From contig JACKKC010000021.1 of assembly GCA_020637615.1 (NCBI GenBank), positions 1-50,061 on the forward strand: a DNA stretch of 50,061 bases, in the 5' to 3' direction. This document shows, piece after piece, positions 44,965 through 50,061 of the stretch. This DNA is from Rhodovulum sp. (GTDB lineage: Bacteria > Pseudomonadota > Alphaproteobacteria > Rhodobacterales > Rhodobacteraceae). The stretch's first letter is position 1, and each line of letters opens with the position of its first letter. The notes under the pieces are model-generated. The model did no database searches. It saw only the letters and a list, made by a program, of their open reading frames with translations, and was not told where the DNA came from. The position numbers and the translations under genes were made by a program.

Positions 44965-45951
44965 TCAGTCGGTGTTCTGGATCAGCTCGACCAGCGGCTT
45001 GAGGTCGGGATTCCCGGCCAGATAGGCGTCGTAGACCGGCTTCATCGCTTCCTGGAACGGCGCCTTGTCCGGTATCTCGTTGAACTCGACCCCGGCCGCG
45101 ATCACCTTCTCCTTGCTGGCCTCGGACCGCTCGGCCCAGAGCTGGCGCTGCAGCACGGCGGATTCTTCGGCCGCCGCGCGCACCGCCGCCTGATCCTCCT
45201 CGGAAAGCGAGTTGTAGACGTCGGCGTTGATGCAGACGCATTCCGGAATGATCAGGTGCTCCGACAGCGAGTAGTAGCCGGCGACCTCGAAATGACCGGT
45301 GGATTCGTAGGACGGCCAGTTGTTCTCGGCGCCGTCGACGACCCCGGTCTTCAGCGACTGGTAGACTTCGGCGAAGGCCATTGGCGAAGGATTGCCGCCG
45401 AGCTGCTCGATCATGCCGGAATATAGGTCGTTGTTCATCACGCGGACCTTCATCCCCTCCACATCGGCCGGGGTCGCGATCGGCTTCTTGGTATTGTAGA
45501 ACGACCGCGCGCCTGCGTCGTACCAGGCCAGGACCACGAGCCCCTGCTCGGCCATGCCATCGGCAATCGCCTTGCCGCCCTCGCCGTCGAGGACCCGGTG
45601 CATATGGTCCTCGTCCTTGAAGATGAACGGCAGCGACACGACGTTGGCGGCCGGCGCGATCGGCCCGATGGGTCCGAGATTGAAGTTGCCGACCTCGAGC
45701 GCACCGATGCGCACCTGCTCGATGGCGTCGGGCTGGCTGCCGAGGGTACCGGAATTGTACATCTCGAGCGAGATGCGGCCGTCGGTCTTCTCGGCCACGA
45801 GTTCGGCGAACTTGGCCATGCCCACCGTGTTGGGATAGCCGTCAGGGTGGATGTTCCAGCCCCGCCATTCCATGTCCGCCGCCGCCGCGGTCACCGCCAT
45901 GCCGGCGGCGGCCGTCAGGCCGAGCACGGCTCTCCACGTGATGCTGTTCAT
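44965..45951 (-). CDS. dctP: TRAP transporter substrate-binding protein
   Basis: This 328-residue periplasmic protein has a signal peptide (to about AAA-DME) and the DctP fold, with the carboxylate-binding Arg in GMKVRVMNNDLYSGMIE and AEVYQSLKTGVVDGAENNWPS. The segment after it (SYESTGHFEVAGYYSLSEH) resembles DctP proteins I associate with hexuronates; this is inference. GGGAGGAAAG precedes the ATG at 45951. It leads the dctPQM set and is divergent from glpX across 215 bp. Confidence 0.93.
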   Translation of the reverse strand: MNSITWRAVLGLTAAAGMAVTAAAADMEWRGWNIHPDGYPNTVGMAKFAELVAEKTDGRISLEMYNSGTLGSQPDAIEQVRIGALEVGNFNLGPIGPIAPAANVVSLPFIFKDEDHMHRVLDGEGGKAIADGMAEQGLVVLAWYDAGARSFYNTKKPIATPADVEGMKVRVMNNDLYSGMIEQLGGNPSPMAFAEVYQSLKTGVVDGAENNWPSYESTGHFEVAGYYSLSEHLIIPECVCINADVYNSLSEEDQAAVRAAAEESAVLQRQLWAERSEASKEKVIAAGVEFNEIPDKAPFQEAMKPVYDAYLAGNPDLKPLVELIQNTD

Positions 45952-46166
45952 GACTTTCCTCCCGGTTTTTAGCTTGTGAGCGAGGGCCCGGCTGGCTCCG
46001 GGTTCTGCGACAATGGTATGGACCGATGCCTTTCAAGGCAAGCGCCATGGGCCCGGAGGTTCTTCCTCGACACCACCATCCTCCTTGCCCCTCGCGCCGA
46101 CGTTCGCCTAGATACGGGGGCGCACGCGCCCCGCATACGCCCGAAATCCGCAGAGAGGCCGACCCG

Positions 46167-47132
46167 ATGTCCGACGCCCAGATCTTCGCCGACCGCATGC
46201 TGTCCCTCGGCCTTGCGCGAGTTTCCGAACAGGCGGCCATAGCCGCGGCCAAGCTCATCGGCTGCGGCGACGAGAAATCCGCCGACCAGGCCGCGGTGGA
46301 CGCGATGCGGCGGCAGCTGAACCTGCTCGACATCCAGGGCGTCGTGGTGATCGGCGAGGGCGAGCGCGACGAGGCGCCGATGCTCTACATCGGCGAGGAG
46401 GTCGGCTCCGGCAACGGTCCAGCCGTCGACATCGCCCTCGACCCGCTCGAAGGCACGACGCTCACCGCCAAGGACATGCCCAACGCGCTGGCGGTCATCG
46501 CCATGGGTCCGCGCGGCTCGATGCTGCACGCCCCCGACGTCTACATGGACAAGCTCGCCATCGGCCCGGGCTATCCGACGGATCTGGTATCGCTCGACAT
46601 GAATCCCACCGAGCGCATCGAGACCCTCGCCAAGGCCAAGGGCTCGCGGCCCGAAGGCGTCATGGTCTGCGTCCTGGAGCGCCCGCGCCACCAGGATCTG
46701 ATCGCCGAGATCCGTGCCACCGGGGCGCGCATCCGGCTGATCACCGACGGCGACGTCGCCGGCGTCATCCACTGCGCCGAGGCCGCCAAGACCGGCATCG
46801 ACATGTACATGGGCTCGGGCGGCGCCCCGGAGGGCGTGCTCGCCGCCGCCGCGCTGAAATGCATGGGCGGCCAGATGTGGGGGCGGCTGATCTTCCGCAA
46901 CGACGACGAACGCTCCCGCGCCCGCAAGGCCGGCATCGACGATCACGACCGCATCTACAGGCGCGACGACATGGTGACCCAGGACGTCATCTTCGCTGCC
47001 ACCGGCGTCACCGACGGCTCGATCGTCAAGGGTGCGCGGCGCGACGGAGACTGGCTCGAAACCGAGACGATCCTGATGCGCTCGAAATCCGGCTCGGTCC
47101 GCCGACTGCTCTACCGCCAGCGCAACCAGTAG
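46167..47132 (+). CDS. glpX: Fructose-1,6-bisphosphatase class II
   Basis: This 321-residue enzyme dephosphorylates fructose-1,6-bisphosphate in gluconeogenesis. The family marks are VIGEGERDEAPMLYIGE, DPLEGTTL, ITDGDVAGVI and GSGGAPEGVLAAAALKC, which bind metal and substrate. The ATG at 46167 gives the standard start. Near glpX in related genomes I recall hom upstream and recJ downstream; here a GNAT gene and TRAP genes lie between hom and glpX, and two small genes lie before recJ. Confidence 0.95.
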   Translation: MSDAQIFADRMLSLGLARVSEQAAIAAAKLIGCGDEKSADQAAVDAMRRQLNLLDIQGVVVIGEGERDEAPMLYIGEEVGSGNGPAVDIALDPLEGTTLTAKDMPNALAVIAMGPRGSMLHAPDVYMDKLAIGPGYPTDLVSLDMNPTERIETLAKAKGSRPEGVMVCVLERPRHQDLIAEIRATGARIRLITDGDVAGVIHCAEAAKTGIDMYMGSGGAPEGVLAAAALKCMGGQMWGRLIFRNDDERSRARKAGIDDHDRIYRRDDMVTQDVIFAATGVTDGSIVKGARRDGDWLETETILMRSKSGSVRRLLYRQRNQ

Positions 47133-47138
47133 CCGGCG

Positions 47139-47429
47139 ATGCCGCGCGTCCGGCCCCGCAGCGAGAAGGTCGCGATCGGCTTCATGATCGTGTGGCTCGT
47201 CTTCTGGTGCGCCGGCATCCTGATCGTAGTCTTCGGGCTCGGCGCGGCAGTGGCCGGCGGGGAGCCGCTGGCCATGCTGATGATGGCGGTCTGGCTCGCG
47301 GCGGCCGGCTTCGGCCTCTGGTCCGGCGGCCGCAAGCTCAGGCAATTGCTCACGCTGGGCGAGACCCCGCCGCGCGGGACAGGCCGCCACGAATGGACCG
47401 GGGACATCACCGACCCGCCCGCGCGCTGA
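47139..47429 (+). CDS. Small two-helix membrane protein
   Basis: This 96-residue protein has two hydrophobic segments (about residues 12-37 and 43-62) and a basic C-terminal tail. It starts 6 bp after the glpX stop, so it is probably co-transcribed. I do not recognise the family. Confidence 0.7.
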   Translation: MPRVRPRSEKVAIGFMIVWLVFWCAGILIVVFGLGAAVAGGEPLAMLMMAVWLAAAGFGLWSGGRKLRQLLTLGETPPRGTGRHEWTGDITDPPAR

Positions 47430-47464
47430 AGCGACCTCGGGCCGAACCGGACAGGTCGCACGGC

Positions 47465-47875
47465 CTATTCCTGGATCGACTGCAAATAGAGGACCAGTTC
47501 GAGAACCCGGGCGCGGACAACCTGTTCGGCGCCGTAGGGCCCTATCTCGTCCTCGAGCTCTGCCTTGTAGCGCTTCCCGAACAAGGGCATCGGTGCTCCG
47601 TGCCCGCGGATCCCGGTTCGCCCGTCGATGATCTGGAAGATCTCGAGTGTCGGAAACACCCCGTCGTTCCCCGCGGCGATCTTGCGCAGATCCGGCACGC
47701 GTTCCTTGAACATGGTGGCAATCGGGCCGTTGCCGTCGGCGTTCTCGCCGTGGCAGGCCGCGCAGGCCGCAAGATATTCTTCGCGTCCGGCGGCGAACTC
47801 CTCGCCCGGGTCCTGCGCCACCGCGGCGCTTGCGAGGGCGAACACGACCGGCATCGTCATCAGCATGCTCTTCAT
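47465..47875 (-). CDS. Small class I cytochrome c
   Basis: This 136-residue periplasmic protein has a signal peptide (to about AVA-QDP), one heme-binding CAACH and a likely axial methionine in GAPMPLFGKRY. It should carry electrons. GGAGGAGACC precedes the ATG at 47875; the frame is open to 47956 but the signal peptide fixes the start. An FNR-type box with a well-placed -10 lies upstream, suggesting oxygen-dependent control. The partner oxidase or dehydrogenase is not in the window. Confidence 0.87.
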   Translation of the reverse strand: MKSMLMTMPVVFALASAAVAQDPGEEFAAGREEYLAACAACHGENADGNGPIATMFKERVPDLRKIAAGNDGVFPTLEIFQIIDGRTGIRGHGAPMPLFGKRYKAELEDEIGPYGAEQVVRARVLELVLYLQSIQE

Positions 47876-47921
47876 CGATGAGGTCTCCTCCGCTCGGGTC
47901 TTGTGTCCCGACCCGGGGGCG

Positions 47922-47963
47922 ATGGTACGCCCGCCGAACCATCGATCCATTGACATGTGTCAA
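47922..47963 (-). promoter_or_regulatory. FNR/FnrL-type box and promoter of the cytochrome c gene
   Basis: A perfect palindrome TTGACACATGTCAA (minus strand, 47963-47950) matches the FNR-family pattern TTGAy-N4-rTCAA. Exactly 22 bases further is TACCAT (47927-47922), a plausible -10, which would place the box at about -41.5, the class II activator position. The transcript would start near 47915, 40 nt before the ATG. Confidence 0.55.
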
Positions 47964-48036
47964 TTTATGCGGTCGCGCCTGCGTGCATCCGAATTTCCGA
48001 TCTGGCGCGCGGGGGCGGATCGCGGCATCAGGGGGG

Positions 48037-49785
48037 ATGGATTCGCCGCCCGCCTTTCTCGACGTGACGCGCTCCTACGGCGCGCGGCGCTGGACCGGGC
48101 CGGCGCCAGAGACCGAGCGGCTCGGCGCTGCCATCGCCCAGGCCACCGGACAGCCCGAGATCGTCGGCCGCATTCTCGCCCGCCTCGGCGTGGCGCCCGG
48201 CGAGGCCGCGGGCTTTCTCGCGCCTTCGCTGCGCGAGCTGATGCCCGACCCCTCGCGGCTGCGCGACATGGACCGCGCTTCGGAGCGTTTACTCGCCGCG
48301 GTGCGGCGGGAGGAGCGCATCGCGATCTTCGCCGATTACGATGTGGACGGCGGTGCGAGCGCGGCGCTGCTGCTGACCTGGCTGCGCGCGCTCGGCCGGA
48401 CCGCCACGCTCTACGTCCCCGATCGAATCGAGGAGGGCTATGGCCCGAACGTGCCCGCCATGCGCAGCCTCGGGGCCGGTCACGACCTGATCGTTTGCGT
48501 CGATTGCGGAACGCTCAGCCACGAGCCCATCGCCGCGGCGGGCTGCGACGTGATCGTGCTCGACCACCATCTCGGCGGCGAGACGCTGCCGCCGGCGCTC
48601 GCGGTGGTCAATCCCAACCGCCAGGACGAGGACGGCGCGCTCGGCCATCTCTGCGCCGCGGGCGTGACCTTTCTCTTTCTCGTAGCGGTGAACCGGCTGA
48701 TGCGGCGTGAGGGCGGCGAGGGTCCCGACCTGCTCGGCCTGCTTGATCTCGTGGCGCTCGCCACCGTCGCCGATGTCGCGCCGCTCCTCGGGCTCAACCG
48801 CGCCTTCGTCCGCCAGGGCCTGACGGTGATGCGAGCGCGCGGCCGTCCCGGCATTGCGGCGCTCGCCGCGGCCGCGGGCATGGCAGGCGCGCCGGATGCC
48901 TTCGCGCTAGGCTTCCTGCTCGGGCCACGTATCAACGCCGGCGGGCGGATCGGCGCGGCCGATCTCGGCGCGCGGCTGCTCGCGACCGACGACCCGGACG
49001 AGGCCGCCGCACTCGCCCAGAAGCTCGACCGGCTGAACGCCGAGCGGCGCGAGATCGAGGCGGGCGTGCTCGCGGCGGCCGAGGCCCAGGCGGAAGCGCG
49101 CGGCGGCGCAGCGCTGGTCTGGGCGGCGGGCGAGGGCTGGCATCCCGGCGTGGTCGGCATCGTCGCGGCCCGGCTCAAGGAGAAATTCTCCCGCCCGGCG
49201 GTGGTGATCGGCTTCGACGGCGCCGACGGCAAGGGCTCGGGCCGGTCGGTCGCCGGGGCCGATCTCGGCGCTGCCGTCGCCCGGTTGGCGCGGGAGGGGC
49301 TGATCGCGCGCGGCGGCGGGCATCGGATGGCAGCGGGCATAAGCCTGGCGCGGGAAAGCCTCGAGCCGGCCATGACGCGGCTCGCCGAACTGCTCGCCGC
49401 CGCCGGCGCCGATTCGTCCACAACCGCCAGCCTCGCGCTCGACGGCGTGATCGGACCGGGCGGCGCGACGGTCGAACTCGCCGAGCGCATCGCCGCCGCC
49501 GGCCCTTTCGGGGCCGGTGCCCCGGCCCCTCGCCTCGCCATGGCGCGAAGCCGGATCGTCCGGACCAGGCGGGTCGGCGAGAACCATCTTGCGCTGACCC
49601 TCGCCGACGAGGCCGGTGCCCGGGCCGAGGCCATCGCCTTCCGCGCCTTCGCGGGCGAGCTAGGTCCGCGCCTCCTGGCACGCCGCGACGCGCCGGTCCA
49701 CGTCGCGGGGCGGCTGGAGCGGGACGAATGGGCCGGGCGCCTGCGCGCGAAACTGCATGTGGAGGATGCCGCGGACGCGTCCTGA
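48037..49785 (+). CDS. recJ: Single-stranded-DNA exonuclease RecJ
   Basis: This 582-residue DHH-family nuclease degrades single-stranded DNA 5' to 3' in repair and recombination. It has FADYDVDGGASAALLL (motif I), VCVDCGT, the DHH motif in VIVLDHHLGGE, and the DHHA1 region with SGRSVAGADLGAAVARL and GGGHRMAAGI, followed by an OB-like C-terminal domain. Length is typical. The ATG at 48037 follows GGGGGG; the longer frame upstream is shadow sequence. It is divergent from the cytochrome c gene and is followed by two tRNA genes. Confidence 0.95.
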   Translation: MDSPPAFLDVTRSYGARRWTGPAPETERLGAAIAQATGQPEIVGRILARLGVAPGEAAGFLAPSLRELMPDPSRLRDMDRASERLLAAVRREERIAIFADYDVDGGASAALLLTWLRALGRTATLYVPDRIEEGYGPNVPAMRSLGAGHDLIVCVDCGTLSHEPIAAAGCDVIVLDHHLGGETLPPALAVVNPNRQDEDGALGHLCAAGVTFLFLVAVNRLMRREGGEGPDLLGLLDLVALATVADVAPLLGLNRAFVRQGLTVMRARGRPGIAALAAAAGMAGAPDAFALGFLLGPRINAGGRIGAADLGARLLATDDPDEAAALAQKLDRLNAERREIEAGVLAAAEAQAEARGGAALVWAAGEGWHPGVVGIVAARLKEKFSRPAVVIGFDGADGKGSGRSVAGADLGAAVARLAREGLIARGGGHRMAAGISLARESLEPAMTRLAELLAAAGADSSTTASLALDGVIGPGGATVELAERIAAAGPFGAGAPAPRLAMARSRIVRTRRVGENHLALTLADEAGARAEAIAFRAFAGELGPRLLARRDAPVHVAGRLERDEWAGRLRAKLHVEDAADAS

Positions 49786-49841
49786 ACCGGCGATATTGCG
49801 GCTTGATCCGCCGGGAACGCGACGATACATAGCGCCGCGAT

Positions 49842-49916
49842 GCACCCTTCGTCTATCGGTTAGGACGTCAGATTTTCAATCTGAAAAGACGGGTTCGACT
49901 CCCGTAGGGTGTACCA
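49842..49916 (+). tRNA. tRNA-Glu (UUC)
   Basis: The 75-nt cloverleaf has acceptor arms GCACCCT/AGGGTGT, a D-stem GTC/GAC, anticodon stem TCAGA/TCTGA around TTTTCAA (anticodon TTC at 49875-49877), T-arm CGGGTTCGACTCCCG and an encoded CCA. Confidence 0.95.
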
Positions 49917-49952
49917 CGGTTCCGTGCTAGGGTGCGGGTCCGGCAAGGCCAT

Positions 49953-50027
49953 GGCTCCTTCGTCTATCGGTTAGGACGCCAGATTCTCAATCTGGAAAGA
50001 CGGGTTCGACTCCCGTAGGAGCTGCCA
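49953..50027 (+). tRNA. tRNA-Glu (CUC)
   Basis: The 75-nt cloverleaf has acceptor arms GGCTCCT/AGGAGCT, anticodon stem CCAGA/TCTGG around TTCTCAA (anticodon CTC at 49986-49988), the same T-arm as the preceding tRNA and an encoded CCA. It is 36 bp from the UUC isoacceptor and nearly identical outside the acceptor and anticodon stems. Confidence 0.95.
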
Positions 50028-50061
50028 AGGCCGGGGACCGGTCTCCTCGCACCGAAAGCGA

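Overview
The window is about 50 kb of very GC-rich DNA packed with genes, and it reads as chromosome of an alphaproteobacterium of the Rhodobacterales type. The support is the gene neighbourhoods (AI-2E permease-hda-ppk1-ppx; proS-lolC-lolD; aminotransferase-hom and glpX-recJ), a short proS without an editing insertion, a TRAP transporter, a DmdC-like acyl-CoA dehydrogenase and a class I PHA synthase. I cannot name the genus. No phage, IS element, integrase or CRISPR array was seen.

Layout. 1-6.4 kb: EamA exporter, DUF952 protein overlapping pyrD, a two-domain PPK2 (polyphosphate:AMP phosphotransferase), then a leftward group of two hotdog thioesterases and a MATE exporter. 6.6-14.9 kb: a rightward fatty acid beta-oxidation run (acyl-CoA dehydrogenase, GST, thiolase, FadJ-type fusion), interrupted between thiolase and fadJ by a more AT-rich pair encoding the two halves of a pentapeptide-repeat protein and by three tandem cupins. 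15-21.4 kb: EamA exporter, a frame-broken Rhodobacterales-type protein, a frame-broken lolD, lolC, proS, then an 830-bp region without a convincing gene but with a candidate small RNA and a structured repeat. 21.4-28 kb (leftward): ppx, ppk1, hda, AI-2E permease, nadK. 28-34.5 kb: glyA, SDR, GxGxxG beta-hydroxyacid dehydrogenase, DUF805, a secreted triple-repeat protein, phaC. 34.7-39.7 kb: lipoprotein, Bcr/CflA exporter, small membrane protein, PAPS-type sulfotransferase, arylsulfotransferase-like protein, small YIGPGAG membrane protein. 39.9-50 kb: class I/II aminotransferase, homoserine dehydrogenase, GNAT, TRAP transporter dctPQM, glpX, small membrane protein, cytochrome c with an FNR-type box, recJ and two tRNA-Glu genes.

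How the parts work together. Three themes recur: acyl-CoA catabolism (dehydrogenase, hydratase/dehydrogenase, thiolase, thioesterases) that can feed PHA synthesis; polyphosphate metabolism (ppk1, ppx, PPK2-type pap); and central amino-acid, one-carbon and gluconeogenic enzymes (hom, glyA, glpX). The least explained elements are a roughly 190-nt structured repeat lying sense-downstream of genes, the split pentapeptide gene, a cluster of single-base indels around lolD, a promoter-terminator unit that looks like a small RNA, and the two-sulfotransferase cassette.

All functions are inferred from reading the sequence and recalling families; nothing was searched.
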